Below are positions 36,261 through 45,800 of a stretch of DNA of 64,000 nucleotides, one piece after another. The notes beneath the pieces are model-generated. The model saw only the letters and a list, made by a program, of their open reading frames with translations. It was not told the DNA's origin and made no database searches. Made by a program: the position numbers and the translations under genes. Positions within the stretch are counted from its first letter, which is position 1. Every line of letters begins with the position of its first letter. The DNA comes from Oceanobacillus oncorhynchi. GTDB taxonomy: Bacteria > Bacillota > Bacilli > Bacillales > Amphibacillaceae. The stretch covers positions 3,596,001 through 3,660,000 of the forward strand of contig NZ_CDGG01000001.1 in NCBI RefSeq assembly GCF_000821065.1, given 5' to 3'.

Positions 36261-37716
36261 ATAGAATTGGTGAAAGCAAACGGGAAATATCTTCTTTAAA
36301 TTTAATCCATAAGGATCGTTTATGGTAGCGTTCAAGTGTTAACTCTGAGCTTAACTTACAATCTTCTTCAAATATATTATGCAATTCATTAGAAACGGCT
36401 TCATCATACGTAATCGCATTTACTTCAAAATTCAACCGGAAGCTTCGGGAATCGATATTCATTGTTCCGACAGAAGCCATTTTCTTATCCACTACAATGG
36501 TTTTTGCGTGCAGAAAGCCATTCTCATAAAGCAATATTTTCGCTCCATATTCTAATAGATCTCCTGCATATGCCCATGTAGCCCAATACACGAACGGATG
36601 ATCCGGCTTGCAAGGAATCATGATTCGTAAGTCTACTCCTGATAAAAGCGCCATTTTACAAGCATCCATGAAACTCGTATCCGGTATAAAATACGGCGTT
36701 TGAATACAGACACTCTCTTTTGCAGAGAGAATCATCTTAATATACATATTCTTTAAATGCTCCGTCTCAGAGTTTGGACCGCTGGAAACAACTTGCACCG
36801 GGCTTGTTCCATGGTGCTTCTCTAAATGGAAGCAAAACTTCTTATAATCATCATGAAGCTTATCCTTTCCAGCCTGGTGCCAGTCCATAATAAATCGGAC
36901 CTGTATGTCGTTGACAGCATTTCCGTATATTTTCAAATGCGTATCGCGCCAGTAACCGAATTTTTTATCCTCTCCAAGGTACTCATCGCCGACGTTGAAG
37001 CCGCCAATATAGGAGAATTCACCATCAATAATGACCATTTTTCTGTGATTTCGATTATTGATTCGGAAGTTAATCAGCTTTAAGAAGGATGGGAAGAACA
37101 CACGCACTTCTCCTCCCGCCTTTTTTAAGTCATCAAAGAATCGGGATGGCAACTTTTTTGATCCTACTTCATCGTATAAAACGCGGACCTTTACGCCTTC
37201 TTTTGCTTTAGTAATTAATGCGTCTCTTAATCTTTTCCCAAGTTGATCGGGCTGAATTATATAATATTGCACATTGACTTCTTGTTTCGCTTCCTTGATG
37301 TCATTCAGCAGAGCATCAAACTTTTTATGGCCATCCTTAAATATGAAAATTTCATTGTCCTCTGATAATCTGCCGTGAGAAGAGCGTAAATTCATGGTGA
37401 CAATGTCATTGTACTGATTTAACCATGGGATATCATCCCGTTTTTCTTCCTCTATCAGTTTTAGTTGTGTGTCTACTTCTTCTTTAAGCAGTTTTTGTTC
37501 TTCTGCTGTTAAGCCATAAAAGTTATTCTGTTTTAGACTGCGGCCTAAAAAGATATAAATTAAAAATCCAACAATGGGCAAGAAAAATAATATAAGCAGC
37601 CATGCCCAGGTATAGCCGACATCTCTTTTTTCAAAAAATAGCACACCTAGTGCCAGTAATAAATTAATAAAAATGACGATAGAACCAATCATCGTAATAA
37701 TATTACCTATTTCCAT
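36259..37716 (-). CDS. cls: Cardiolipin synthase
   Basis: A 485-residue membrane enzyme that joins two phosphatidylglycerols into cardiolipin. Two N-terminal helices (VIFINLLLALGVLFF; AWLLILFFLPIVGFLIYIF) are followed by two phospholipase D HKD motifs: NHRKMVIIDGEFSYIGG and HAKTIVVDKKMASVGTMNID. A GTG at 37731 is in frame, but it overlaps the AGCAGGTGATC ribosome site, so ATG 37716 is more likely. Single gene. Confidence 0.95.
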   Translation of the reverse strand: MEIGNIITMIGSIVIFINLLLALGVLFFEKRDVGYTWAWLLILFFLPIVGFLIYIFLGRSLKQNNFYGLTAEEQKLLKEEVDTQLKLIEEEKRDDIPWLNQYNDIVTMNLRSSHGRLSEDNEIFIFKDGHKKFDALLNDIKEAKQEVNVQYYIIQPDQLGKRLRDALITKAKEGVKVRVLYDEVGSKKLPSRFFDDLKKAGGEVRVFFPSFLKLINFRINNRNHRKMVIIDGEFSYIGGFNVGDEYLGEDKKFGYWRDTHLKIYGNAVNDIQVRFIMDWHQAGKDKLHDDYKKFCFHLEKHHGTSPVQVVSSGPNSETEHLKNMYIKMILSAKESVCIQTPYFIPDTSFMDACKMALLSGVDLRIMIPCKPDHPFVYWATWAYAGDLLEYGAKILLYENGFLHAKTIVVDKKMASVGTMNIDSRSFRLNFEVNAITYDEAVSNELHNIFEEDCKLSSELTLERYHKRSLWIKFKEDISRLLSPIL

Positions 37717-37831
37717 TTCCAATATGATCACCTGCTTTTTTCTAAATTTGAACTATTTTTTTATCCAAATTTATTAGATTCATCCATATTACACTAAATG
37801 GGATTAAAAGTTAAGTCAATGATTGCTGCAT

Positions 37832-37873
37832 AAAAAAAGGAACACTTTTATTTGAAAAAAGAGTGTTCCTTTT
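37832..37873 (-). terminator. Terminator after the FAD-Rieske gene
   Basis: AAAAGGAACACTTTT pairs with AAAGAGTGTTCCTTTT; the minus-strand T-run follows. Confidence 0.8.
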
Positions 37874-37878
37874 CTGTA

Positions 37879-39396
37879 TTAATCATCCAGAGATAATTTT
37901 CTTAAGGGTTCTTTCGCAGGTCCTGCCAACACCTCGCCGTCATAATGGTAACGAGACCCGTGGCAAGGGCAATCCCATGTTTTATCAGCACTATTCCAAT
38001 TGACCTCACAGCCTAGATGCGTACAAGTCGTATCCAAAACATGCAGTTTTTCCTCCATATCCTTATAAACACCAGCGCGAGAGCCTTTTACCCTTGTAAT
38101 GACGGCTTCATTTATTTCTAAATCATCTATTGTCCCTGGCGGAATAAAATCCAGCTTACCTTTTAAAAGCTCTGCGGCAACCTCCATATTAAATTTGAAT
38201 AGATTCTTTAGCATCGGCTTGGAAGCGAAACGTGCCGGAGAAAATAATTCATTGTATGGATTTTCATCCTTTTCAGCAATACTATCTGCTATAATATTTG
38301 CAGCTAATGTGCCATTGGTCATCCCCCATTTTCGATAGCCTGTAGCAATGAAGATAGAAGGATCATCGTCAGTTATAGGGCCAATGTATGGCATTTTATC
38401 CAGCGTGGTAAAGTCCTGTGCAGACCACTGATAAGAAATGTCCGTTATCTCAAATTGCTCTTTAGCAAACGCCTTTAAATTGTCATAGCATAATTTCTCC
38501 TCCGTGCTTTCTCCTGAGCGGTGGTTTTCGCCGCCAATAAGAAGATAGGTATCTTTATTATTTAACGTAGCTGTCCGGATAGAACGGGTTGGATTTTCTA
38601 CATTAATATACATTCCGCCCGGGTATTTACCTGTGTATTTTCCTGATACAATATAAGATTGCTCTGCATACATTTTGGCAAAATAGAGACCTTGATGATC
38701 AATATACGGAAATTGAGTAGCTGCTATCAGATAATCACATGCAACACGGTGCTTATCCTTTGTTAAGACCGTATGCTGTCTATTATATTCCAGCTTCATT
38801 GCAACAGTTTGCTCGTAAACCTCTGTGCCGTTTTTTACAGCTTCCTCTAGCATAAATTGTAAATACTTTAAAGGATGAAATTGGGCTTGTCCAGTCATTT
38901 TTAACGCTTTTTTAAAAGGAATCTCCAGCGGCATCTCTGAGGTAAGCTCTCCTGGAATATCTAAGGTCTTATATGCTTCTGCTTCCTTGTCTAATTGCGC
39001 TAAATAAGCGTTATCATTTGTATATAGAAACGCATCCTGTTCTTCATAATTACAATCAATCTGGTTTTCCTTGATTTCATTTTTTATAAAATGCATGGTT
39101 TCTTGCATGGCCTGATAATATTGTTTTGCTTTTTTCTCGCCCATGGTTTCAATCAGTTCTGAATAAATGATACCATGCTGGGCAGTGATTTTTGCTGAAG
39201 TATGTCCAGTCACACCACTCAGCACACGGTCAGCTTCTATCAGGATAACTTTTATGCCTTTTTTCGAGAGCAGATACGCAGCAGTGATTCCTGTTAATCC
39301 GGCCCCGACGATGCAAACTTCTGTTTTCTTTGATTCATCGAGCTTGGGAAAGTCTTGGAATGCGGTATCTGCCTGCCAAATTGATTTTATATCCAT
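37879..39396 (-). CDS. FAD-dependent oxidoreductase with C-terminal Rieske [2Fe-2S] domain
   Basis: A 505-residue two-domain protein. The N-terminal DAO-type flavin domain opens with VCIVGAGLTGITAAYLLSKK and an Arg-rich SGVTGHTSAKI loop. The C-terminal Rieske domain (about 425-505) has CTHLGCEV and CPCHGSRYHYDGEV, the Cys-His pairs for a [2Fe-2S] centre. The layout is common in Bacilli (YhfW-like), with an unknown amine or amino-acid substrate. It lies beside a ferredoxin gene, which could be an electron partner. Confidence 0.9.
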   Translation of the reverse strand: MDIKSIWQADTAFQDFPKLDESKKTEVCIVGAGLTGITAAYLLSKKGIKVILIEADRVLSGVTGHTSAKITAQHGIIYSELIETMGEKKAKQYYQAMQETMHFIKNEIKENQIDCNYEEQDAFLYTNDNAYLAQLDKEAEAYKTLDIPGELTSEMPLEIPFKKALKMTGQAQFHPLKYLQFMLEEAVKNGTEVYEQTVAMKLEYNRQHTVLTKDKHRVACDYLIAATQFPYIDHQGLYFAKMYAEQSYIVSGKYTGKYPGGMYINVENPTRSIRTATLNNKDTYLLIGGENHRSGESTEEKLCYDNLKAFAKEQFEITDISYQWSAQDFTTLDKMPYIGPITDDDPSIFIATGYRKWGMTNGTLAANIIADSIAEKDENPYNELFSPARFASKPMLKNLFKFNMEVAAELLKGKLDFIPPGTIDDLEINEAVITRVKGSRAGVYKDMEEKLHVLDTTCTHLGCEVNWNSADKTWDCPCHGSRYHYDGEVLAGPAKEPLRKLSLDD

Positions 39397-39493
39397 ATTT
39401 AATGCACCTCACATTTACATATTTTCTTTAGTATCTCCTGTTCACGTAATCATTACTCAACAGAAATAGAAAAGAATAAATATGAGGATATAG

Positions 39494-39528
39494 AAAAAGA
39501 CTGCTTCTATAAAAGGAAGCAGCCTTTG
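39494..39528 (-). terminator. Terminator after the ferredoxin gene
   Basis: CTGCTTC (39501-39507) pairs with GAAGCAG (39516-39522); on the minus strand it is followed by TCTTTTTC. Confidence 0.7.
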
Positions 39529-39533
39529 TATAA

Positions 39534-39773
39534 TTAACGATTTTCAAAAAATAACCGGTTCAATGAAATATATTCATTCTCCTCTTCCGGCACTTCATCC
39601 TCCATATAGATTGCTTCTACTGGACAAACTGCCTCACATGCACCGCAATCGATGCAAATATCCGGATCGATATAGAACATATCTTCGCCTTCTTCTATAC
39701 AATCAACAGGGCAAACTTCTACACATTCCCCCGCTTTTTCTGTTTTACATGGTGAAGTAATAATGAAAGCCAA
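39534..39773 (-). CDS. Ferredoxin with two Fe-S cluster motifs (7Fe/8Fe type)
   Basis: A 79-residue ferredoxin. First cluster cysteines lie in ITSPC..KAGECVEVCPVDCIE; the second in CIDCGACEAVCPVEAIY. The frame runs up to 39809, but GAGGAGGAG at 39781-39789 directs a TTG start at 39773 (LAFIITSPC), which is the normal family start. It carries electrons in the cytosol. The acidic tail is typical. Confidence 0.93.
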   Translation of the reverse strand: MAFIITSPCKTEKAGECVEVCPVDCIEEGEDMFYIDPDICIDCGACEAVCPVEAIYMEDEVPEEENEYISLNRLFFENR

Positions 39774-39857
39774 CGAGATTCTCCTCCTCTTTACCAATAT
39801 TATTGACATATTAAATCATTATAACGCATTTTAAAATAAAAAGAAACGCTTTATGTA

Positions 39858-39903
39858 AGCATGAGATAAGACTTTCTCCAAAGCAGAAGGCTTATCTCAT
39901 GCT
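39858..39903. repeat. Inverted repeat between ferredoxin and DUF6501 genes
   Basis: AGCATGAGATAAG (39858-39870) pairs with CTTATCTCATGCT (39891-39903). T's follow only on the plus strand, although both neighbours lie on the minus strand, so it is an odd terminator. Confidence 0.5.
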
Positions 39904-39913
39904 ATTTTTTGCT

Positions 39914-40117
39914 TTATTTTTCTTCAAAGTAATCTTTTCTGAATCCTGCTATCCGATCGCTATTGTCAATAATAAAGTAAAACTCTTCTGTTTCATTTTT
40001 TACATCATACACCTTCCCCGGTGTAAGCTTACGGTCAACGATAAATTTCTTGGCATTAGCATGTACACATGTGATTTGTTTAATAGTTTCGCTGTTCTCC
40101 CAGTCTTTATGAATCAT
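39914..40117 (-). CDS. DUF6501 family protein
   Basis: A 67-residue protein with the pattern CVHANAKKFIV...LTPGKVYDVKNETEEFYFII, then DRIAGFRKDYF, which I recall as DUF6501. It may be an SH3-like small fold. Function unknown. A GGGGAAC site precedes the ATG. Confidence 0.75.
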   Translation of the reverse strand: MIHKDWENSETIKQITCVHANAKKFIVDRKLTPGKVYDVKNETEEFYFIIDNSDRIAGFRKDYFEEK

Positions 40118-40159
40118 TCTTTTGTTCCCCTTCTCTTGTTTACATAATAATATTATAAT

Positions 40160-41119
40160 CTATTTGAATAGATATAAAAAGTTTCCATACCCTTCTTCTT
40201 CCATTTTGTCCTTTGGAATAAAACGCATTGCAGCAGAGTTCATACAATAGCGTAATCCTCCCGCTTCTTTTGGTCCATCTTCAAAAACATGTCCCAAATG
40301 CGAATCAGATTGTTTACTGCGTACTTCGGTACGGATCATACCATGAGAAGTATCCGTCACATCTGTAACCTGCTGCGGGTCAACTGGCTTGGTGAAGCTT
40401 GGCCAGCCACAGCCGGCATCGTATTGATCTTTTGATGAAAAAAGAACCTTGCCGGAAATAATATCGACGTAAATACCTTCTTCTTTATTATCCCAATATT
40501 CATTGTCAAACGGACGCTCTGTCCCATTTTCCTGCGTGACATGGTATTGCAGCGGTGTCAACTTTTCTTGTAATTCTTCTGCAGAAGGCTTATTTTGCCA
40601 ATTCTCTTTGATAAATTCTTCTCGTCCAGATCCTTTTTTATACATTCTATAATGAAAAGAGCGTTTCTTATAATAATCCTGATGCTCTTCCTCCGCTTCA
40701 TAAAATGGTTTAGCCGGAAGAATCGGCGTAACAATATCTTTTTTAAATTTTCCGCTTTGCTGCAGCAATTCTTTGGAATGCTCCGCTATTTCTTTCTGTT
40801 CTTCATCGTGATAGAAAATAGCTGTTTGATAGGATTCACCACGATCATTAAATTGGCCGTCTGCGTCAGTCGGGTCAATTTGCTGCCAAAATGTTTCTAC
40901 AAGCTCTTCATATGGCATAATGCTTGGGTCATATTCTATTTGAACCGCTTCAACATGTCCTGTTGTATTGGAGCAAACCTGCTCATAGGTTGGATTTTCT
41001 ACGTGACCGCCAGTATATCCGGAACGAATGCTGATTACCCCGGGACGTTCATAAAACGGCTCTACCATACACCAAAAACATCCTCCTGCAAAAGTGGCGA
41101 GTTCTTTTTGTTGTGACAT
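40160..41119 (-). CDS. msrAB: Bifunctional methionine sulfoxide reductase MsrA-MsrB
   Basis: A 319-residue fusion. MsrA (residues 5-160) reduces Met-S-sulfoxide, with the catalytic cysteine in [13 protein letters not shown]; MsrB (about 175-315) reduces the R form, with [15 protein letters not shown] and catalytic Cys in [11 protein letters not shown]. Unlike four-Cys MsrB proteins, the zinc CxxC pairs are absent. GGAGGAAAAAAAG precedes the ATG. The gene protects against oxidants. Confidence 0.97.
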   Translation of the reverse strand: MSQQKELATFAGGCFWCMVEPFYERPGVISIRSGYTGGHVENPTYEQVCSNTTGHVEAVQIEYDPSIMPYEELVETFWQQIDPTDADGQFNDRGESYQTAIFYHDEEQKEIAEHSKELLQQSGKFKKDIVTPILPAKPFYEAEEEHQDYYKKRSFHYRMYKKGSGREEFIKENWQNKPSAEELQEKLTPLQYHVTQENGTERPFDNEYWDNKEEGIYVDIISGKVLFSSKDQYDAGCGWPSFTKPVDPQQVTDVTDTSHGMIRTEVRSKQSDSHLGHVFEDGPKEAGGLRYCMNSAAMRFIPKDKMEEEGYGNFLYLFK

Positions 41120-41193
41120 ACTTTTTTTCCTCCAATCGCTATTTTCCTTCTTTTCTATACTCTCCCCCTATTTTTCCTTTTTTATAAAAAAAA

Positions 41194-41241
41194 ATCAAGC
41201 AGAAGGCTTATTTTAATCATAATTTCAGCCTTCTGCTTGAC
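41194..41241 (-). terminator. Terminator after yqfQ-like gene
   Basis: CAAGCAGAAGGCT (41196-41208) pairs exactly with AGCCTTCTGCTTG (41227-41239); a long T-run follows on the minus strand. Confidence 0.88.
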
Positions 41242-41754
41242 TTAAACATATAATCTCGGTGTAGAAACACCCTTTTCTCTATTTTGTACAGGTTCTTCTT
41301 TGATTTTTGCCATCTGCTCCGGCTGCTTATTGATTTCTGCTGTTTGATTTGGACGTTCTGGAGGAATACGCTCTTCCTCTGATATTTCCTCACTGTCTTC
41401 CTTGCTGAATGTTTTAAAAGCCTTCATCATCCTGTACATCGAAGGGAGATTCTTAATCATCGGTCCATACTCTTGCACTAAGGGTGCTGTTGATTGTACA
41501 ACACCCAGAACCTGCTGTACCCCTCCCAACGTTTTAGAAAGCGTAGAAACGCCTCCTGATTGAGCCAGGCTTTGCGTGACACCTCCGCCTCCCGACCCGG
41601 ACAATAAACTTGCTAATCCTCTTGATTCGCCTTTTGTATTTACAGCTCCGTTTGTGTTTCTTATTTCTCTCGGGATTCCTCTCAAATCATGGCGTCCATT
41701 ACGAAAAGGGGGCTGCGGCGAACGAGGCATTTGATTTCTGCGTGGAAAAACCAT
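41242..41754 (-). CDS. yqfQ: YqfQ/VrrA family protein
   Basis: A 170-residue protein: basic, Pro/Arg-rich start, a Gly/Ser-rich middle (RGLASLLSGSGGGGVTQSL), a conserved segment near residues 85-120 (QEYGPMIKNLPSMYRMMKAF) and an acidic tail. This matches the spore-former protein YqfQ/VrrA. AAGGGGTGG fits ATG 41754 better than the in-frame ATG at 41775. Role unknown, probably spore-linked. Confidence 0.8.
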   Translation of the reverse strand: MVFPRRNQMPRSPQPPFRNGRHDLRGIPREIRNTNGAVNTKGESRGLASLLSGSGGGGVTQSLAQSGGVSTLSKTLGGVQQVLGVVQSTAPLVQEYGPMIKNLPSMYRMMKAFKTFSKEDSEEISEEERIPPERPNQTAEINKQPEQMAKIKEEPVQNREKGVSTPRLYV

Positions 41755-42028
41755 CACTATCCACCCCTTATCCATCCATATTTACTCTTTTTTGTGTTCT
41801 GCTATAGAATATGCGGAAGCCATATAACTGTGTAGACATTCCCCCGTATTCATGCAATCATTTCCCGGGAAACCGCAGGAATCACCAATTAAACAGCTGG
41901 GAAGCCAAAAGAATGTCGAAATCATCCGATATTCGTCAAAAAGTCATTAATCAAACGTTTGTTTAACTTCTTACTTTAAGCTTTTGCGATGAACTAATAT
42001 GATTTCTCCATGAAAAAAGCAGCCTGTT
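41755..42028. other. Intergenic region with yozE terminator
   Basis: AAAAAAGCAGC (42013-42023) pairs with GCTGC (42032-42036); the minus-strand reading ends in TTTTTT and closes the yozE transcript. Nothing else is seen. Confidence 0.6.
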
Positions 42029-42253
42029 TCAGCTGCTGTGTTTCCATTCATATTCCGACCAAAGTGCATCAAACGCTGCCAATGCAGCAGGAAATGGACT
42101 ATTCCATTCAAGGTATTCGCTGATTTCATCATACGTTTCAGCGTATTTCGGGAAATGATGATCGTAGAATGCCCAATCTGCTAGTTGAGAATAATCATCC
42201 TGCTCCAATTTCCCGCGATGTGTTAATAAGAATTGATAAAAAGATTGACGCAT
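42029..42253 (-). CDS. yozE: YozE family protein (UPF0346)
   Basis: A 74-residue helical protein with SFYQFLLTHRGK, ADWAFYDHHFPKYAETYDEI and a WSEYE end, the YozE pattern. GAGGGGAACT precedes the ATG, 12 bases after tatC, so it is probably co-transcribed with the tat genes. Function unknown. Confidence 0.92.
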   Translation of the reverse strand: MRQSFYQFLLTHRGKLEQDDYSQLADWAFYDHHFPKYAETYDEISEYLEWNSPFPAALAAFDALWSEYEWKHSS

Positions 42254-42265
42254 AGTTCCCCTCCC

Positions 42266-43021
42266 CTATTCATTCATAAAGGCTTCATGTTGTGCTTGTT
42301 TCTTTCGATATACCATCTTACATAATTGGATACTCAGTTCATAAATAACGATTAACGGTATTGCTACAACAATCTGCAGAAAAAAATCAGGCGGTGTTAT
42401 CAATACCCCGACAACAATTAAAATAAAATAAGCATATTTACGGTTTTTCACCATAAATGCCGGAGTTAATATCCCCAGGCTTGTCAGGAACATGGTTACC
42501 ACCGGAAGCTCAAATAAAAAGGCGAATGGCAGTGTTATTTTTAATAAAAATCCAAAATAGCGATCCACGGTAAACATAATATTAAACATATCATCATTCA
42601 AAGATAATAAAAATGGAAAAATCAATTTAATAAATACCACATAACCAAAGACAAGCCCCAGTACAAATAAAATTAATGATCCCGGTATGTACCCTAAGGA
42701 TACTCGCTTTTCTTTTGCGGTTAAAGCGGGACTGACAAATGCCCAAAGCTGATATACGATAACAGGTATCGTTGCGGCAAAGGCAAGTAATCCTGCGATG
42801 GAAAAATAGATCCAAATAATCTCAGCTGGGCTGATGACTGTCAGCTGCATATCAATATCATCTACAAAAAACTGATAAATGCTTTTCACATTAATAAAAC
42901 CGACAATAAAAAACAATAAGAATATAATCGCTGTAACAATTAAACGATTTCGGAGTTCTGTCAAATGTCCTCCAACGTTCATTTCTTTTTCTCCAGGTAT
43001 CTGCTCTTCTGGTTCAGACAT
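42266..43021 (-). CDS. tatC: Sec-independent protein translocase TatC
   Basis: A 251-residue polytopic protein with six membrane helices. HLTELRNRLIVT near the start is the Tat-signal recognition site; WAFVSPALTAKEKR and FELPVVTMFL follow. It recognises RR signals of folded proteins and works with TatA pores. It lies after two tatA genes on the minus strand and is the only tatC in the window. Confidence 0.97.
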   Translation of the reverse strand: MSEPEEQIPGEKEMNVGGHLTELRNRLIVTAIIFLLFFIVGFINVKSIYQFFVDDIDMQLTVISPAEIIWIYFSIAGLLAFAATIPVIVYQLWAFVSPALTAKEKRVSLGYIPGSLILFVLGLVFGYVVFIKLIFPFLLSLNDDMFNIMFTVDRYFGFLLKITLPFAFLFELPVVTMFLTSLGILTPAFMVKNRKYAYFILIVVGVLITPPDFFLQIVVAIPLIVIYELSIQLCKMVYRKKQAQHEAFMNE

Positions 43022-43045
43022 AGTTCACCCCACCTTTTTAACTGA

Positions 43046-43092
43046 TGACACAAAAGAGATGCAAGGAATAATCCCTACACCTCTGCATTTGA
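43046..43092 (-). terminator. Partial terminator between tatA and tatC
   Basis: On the minus strand AAATGCAGAGG pairs with CCTTGCATCTCTTTT with a bulge. It may reduce transcription of tatC relative to tatA, which fits the excess of TatA needed. Confidence 0.5.
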
Positions 43093-43269
43093 TTATTGTT
43101 TCTTTTTAGGATTGTCATTTAAAATATCCTGACTTGCATTTTTAAACTCTTTTAATGTTGTTCCAAGCGCTCTTCCGATTTCAGGAAGTTTATTTGGACC
43201 AAAGACAATTAAAGCAGCAATAATGATTAAAATTAAACCGGGAAATCCGATATTTGAAAATATGTTCAT
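43093..43269 (-). CDS. tatA: Sec-independent protein translocase TatA (second copy)
   Basis: A 58-residue protein on the minus strand from ATG 43269: membrane helix [15 protein letters not shown], hinge [14 protein letters not shown] and amphipathic [14 protein letters not shown]. The ribosome site is GGAGTGAAGG. It lies between another tatA and tatC, as in Bacillus tat operons. It is shorter than its neighbours, mainly in the charged tail. Confidence 0.95.
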   Translation of the reverse strand: MNIFSNIGFPGLILIIIAALIVFGPNKLPEIGRALGTTLKEFKNASQDILNDNPKKKQ

Positions 43270-43298
43270 TATCCTTCACTCCGTATATGAGACTAAAC

Positions 43299-43505
43299 TC
43301 ATTTTTCTTCTTTCACAATCGACTTAACCTCTTTTGTCTCATCTGTGATATCCTGCGTTAAATCACGTGTAGAACTTTTAAATTCCTTCAGCGTTTGTCC
43401 GGCAGCCTTCCCTATTTGCGGAAGCTTATTAGGTCCAAAGATAATAAGGGCTAATATCACGATTAATATAAGTCCTGGAACGCCTATACTTGCAATACCC
43501 ATCAT
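43299..43505 (-). CDS. tatA: Sec-independent protein translocase TatA (third copy)
   Basis: A 68-residue protein: [30 protein letters not shown] and [12 protein letters not shown] with a charged tail. A GTG at 43511 is in frame but overlaps the AGAGGGTG ribosome site; ATG 43505 or 43502 is the start. First gene of tatA-tatA-tatC-yozE. Its hydrophobic helix is nearly identical to that of the copy at 3759, suggesting duplication. Confidence 0.93.
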   Translation of the reverse strand: MMGIASIGVPGLILIVILALIIFGPNKLPQIGKAAGQTLKEFKSSTRDLTQDITDETKEVKSIVKEEK

Positions 43506-43588
43506 TGACACCCTCTTTATTCATATTGTGTCCTCTAATAGAACATAATCTCTTTCCATCATAGCATGTTTAGAAATCGTTAGACAAG

Positions 43589-44080
43589 TTAATTTTTGCG
43601 GTCGTACTGCAGAAAATAATAGTCATACGGATTTTTCTCATTTTTTATGCCTTTTTCCTTTTCCGTCAGCTCCCACGCCGCTTCATCAAAATCCGGCGCA
43701 AATGTATCGCCGGGGAATTCTTCGTCAATCCGTGTAATATATATGCGGTCAGCGATAGGCAATGCCTGTTCATAAATCTCTCCGCCGCCGATGATGAAAT
43801 ATTCTTTCTCTGGGTGTGCTTCGTTCCAGCGCTCTACATCAGATAAGTCATGAATAATTTCTACCCCGTCGAGTGCAAAATCTTTATTTCTGGTCAGCAC
43901 AACATTACGCCGCTTCGGAAGAGGCCCGTTCATCGATTCTAATGTTTTTCTTCCCATAATAATCGTATTTCCTGTTGTCTTCTCTTTAAAAAATTTTAAG
44001 TCCTGCGGCAAATGCCAGGGCATCCCATTTTGATAGCCGATCACATTATTCCTGCTAGCGGCAAATAGTAATGAAATCAT
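43589..44080 (-). CDS. dfrA: Dihydrofolate reductase
   Basis: A 163-residue enzyme that makes tetrahydrofolate with NADPH. It shows NVIGYQNGMPWHLPQDLKFF, IIMGRKTLESMNGPLPKRRN, IIGGGEIYEQALP and DEEFPGDTFAPDF. Complete; GGAGGCT precedes the ATG. It follows thyA by 36 bases, the usual thyA-dfrA order: ThyA makes the dihydrofolate that this enzyme recycles. Confidence 0.98.
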   Translation of the reverse strand: MISLLFAASRNNVIGYQNGMPWHLPQDLKFFKEKTTGNTIIMGRKTLESMNGPLPKRRNVVLTRNKDFALDGVEIIHDLSDVERWNEAHPEKEYFIIGGGEIYEQALPIADRIYITRIDEEFPGDTFAPDFDEAAWELTEKEKGIKNEKNPYDYYFLQYDRKN

Positions 44081-44116
44081 GCGTTAGCCTCCATTCAGTT
44101 GTGTATGCTTCATTAT

Positions 44117-45070
44117 TTAAACGGCAATTGGCGCTTTAATGGCTGGGTGCGGGTGATAATTTTCGATTTCCAAATCCGTTATTTCAATATCAAAAATCGA
44201 TTTTCCAGAGGCATTTATCTTTAATGCCGGCATCTCCCGGATATCTCTTTCTAACTGCTGGTTGACCTGTTCTATATGATTGGAATAGATATGTGCGTCT
44301 CCAAAGGTATGAACAAACTCGCCCGCTTCTAACCCGCATTCATGTGCAATTAAATGCGTTAACAGTGCATAGCTGGCAATATTGAACGGAACACCGATAA
44401 ACACATCCGCACTGCGCTGATAGAGCTGACAGGATAATTTTCCATCCGCTACATAAAACTGAAACAGCGTATGACATGGAGGCAGGGCCATCGTCGGAAT
44501 ATCCTCCGGGTTCCAAGCAGATACAATGTGGCGTCTGGAGTTTGGGTTGTTTTTAATTGCTTCAATGGTTTCTTTTAATTGATCGATGGATTCTCCTTTA
44601 GATGTTTTCCAATCTCTCCACTGTTTCCCATAGACAGAACCCAAATCGCCATACGTCTGAGCGAAGGTATCATCCTGGAGTATTTTCTCTTTGAACAGCT
44701 CCATTTGCTGGTCATATTCTTTTTTAAAGGCAGCGTCCTCTTGGCTGCGTATCCCAAAGTTTGTCATATCCGGGCCTGTATACTCCGCGCTTTTAATCCA
44801 TTTCTCAAAAGCCCATTCGTTCCAGATATTATTATTATGTTCCAGTAAATAACGGATGTTTGTATCTCCTTTGATAAACCATAATAATTCAGTAGCAACC
44901 AATCGGAACGGAACTTTTTTTGTAGTTAACAACGGGAACCCCTTCTGTAAATCAAATCGGATTTGATGGCCAAAAACGGAATAAGTACCTGTGTTTGTCC
45001 GATCATCACGATTCTCTCCCGTGGCTAATATTTTACGGCATAAATCTAAGTAGCCTTGTTCTCCCTGCAT
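44117..45070 (-). CDS. thyA: Thymidylate synthase (ThyA)
   Basis: A 317-residue enzyme that methylates dUMP with methylene-tetrahydrofolate. [20 protein letters not shown] at the start, catalytic Cys in [12 protein letters not shown], and the dUMP-binding [20 protein letters not shown]. The long form with an insertion after residue 85 resembles the staphylococcal/lactobacillar type. GAGGAGGATTAT precedes the ATG. Heads an operon with dfrA. Confidence 0.98.
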   Translation of the reverse strand: MQGEQGYLDLCRKILATGENRDDRTNTGTYSVFGHQIRFDLQKGFPLLTTKKVPFRLVATELLWFIKGDTNIRYLLEHNNNIWNEWAFEKWIKSAEYTGPDMTNFGIRSQEDAAFKKEYDQQMELFKEKILQDDTFAQTYGDLGSVYGKQWRDWKTSKGESIDQLKETIEAIKNNPNSRRHIVSAWNPEDIPTMALPPCHTLFQFYVADGKLSCQLYQRSADVFIGVPFNIASYALLTHLIAHECGLEAGEFVHTFGDAHIYSNHIEQVNQQLERDIREMPALKINASGKSIFDIEITDLEIENYHPHPAIKAPIAV

Positions 45071-45306
45071 TTATAATCCTCCTCTATATAATATGTCTCC
45101 TGAACTTAAAATATTTTAGCAAGAGCTTATATTGACTATATTATTTCATTTCCCTTTATCTATCCTTAGGTTTTTAAACAACCCTATTATAACAGAAATT
45201 CATGGCCTATATGTTTCTCAACTTTAAATTAATCCATTTAGAGAAAAGAAAATAAATCATATATATTCAAAACCTTTTGATTATTATAGAAAATGGTAAG
45301 GTTTTC

Positions 45307-45442
45307 TTGACTACGAAAAAAATTTAAGCTAATATGGGTACAAGCAAAGAAGATAGCACGGAATCATTAGAAAGTAAAGGCAGCTTCGATAGACAGAAGT
45401 GGATGATTATGATCCCGTTCTTCTATCGGAGGCTGCCTTTTT
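45307..45442 (+). ncRNA. Candidate small RNA or attenuated leader between thyA and the cold-shock gene
   Basis: TTGACT (45307-45312), 17 bases and TAATAT (45330-45335) form a good promoter; start expected near 45342. A strong terminator follows: AAAGGCAGCTTCGATAG (45376-45392) with CTATCGGAGGCTGCCTTTT (45423-45441) and TTTTTC. A transcript of about 100 bases would result. It could be an independent sRNA or the cold-responsive 5' leader of the csp gene that begins at 45510. The ORF that crosses it has no ribosome site. Confidence 0.55.
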
Positions 45443-45509
45443 CATATTTCGTTCTTCTGCTTTGTAATCACACGCGTTTTACGTGGAAGTATTTAGGAGG
45501 AAATTTAAC

Positions 45510-45710
45510 ATGGAAAACGGAGTAGTAAAATGGTTTAATGCAGAAAAAGGTTACGGGTTTATTCAATTAGAGGAAGGGAATGATATTTTCGTACATTATT
45601 CTGCTATTCAAGAAGAAGGCTTTAAAACATTAGAAGAAGGACAAGAAGTTGTCTTCGATGTAGTGGAAGGCGAACGCGGTCCACAAGCGGCAAACGTTGA
45701 GAAAAAATAA
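45510..45710 (+). CDS. cspB: Cold-shock protein (CspB family)
   Basis: A 66-residue OB-fold protein with RNP1 KGYGFIQ and RNP2 IFVHYSAI. It binds single-stranded RNA/DNA as an RNA chaperone. The start is ATG 45510 after TAGGAGG (45494-45500). It has slightly more acid residues than usual. Its long leader holds a terminator hairpin (see the RNA entry), fitting post-transcriptional control. Confidence 0.97.
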   Translation: MENGVVKWFNAEKGYGFIQLEEGNDIFVHYSAIQEEGFKTLEEGQEVVFDVVEGERGPQAANVEKK

Positions 45711-45727
45711 AAACTATTATAGATGCA

Positions 45728-45761
45728 AGCAGGATCCTTGAGAGGGGTTCTGCTTTTTTTA
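45728..45761 (+). terminator. Terminator after cspB
   Basis: AGCAGGATCC pairs with GGGGTTCTGCT around TTGAGA, followed by TTTTTTT. Confidence 0.85.
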
Positions 45762-45800
45762 TTGGTAATCAAGAATGATTCCTTCAGGTAAGGTCTCACC

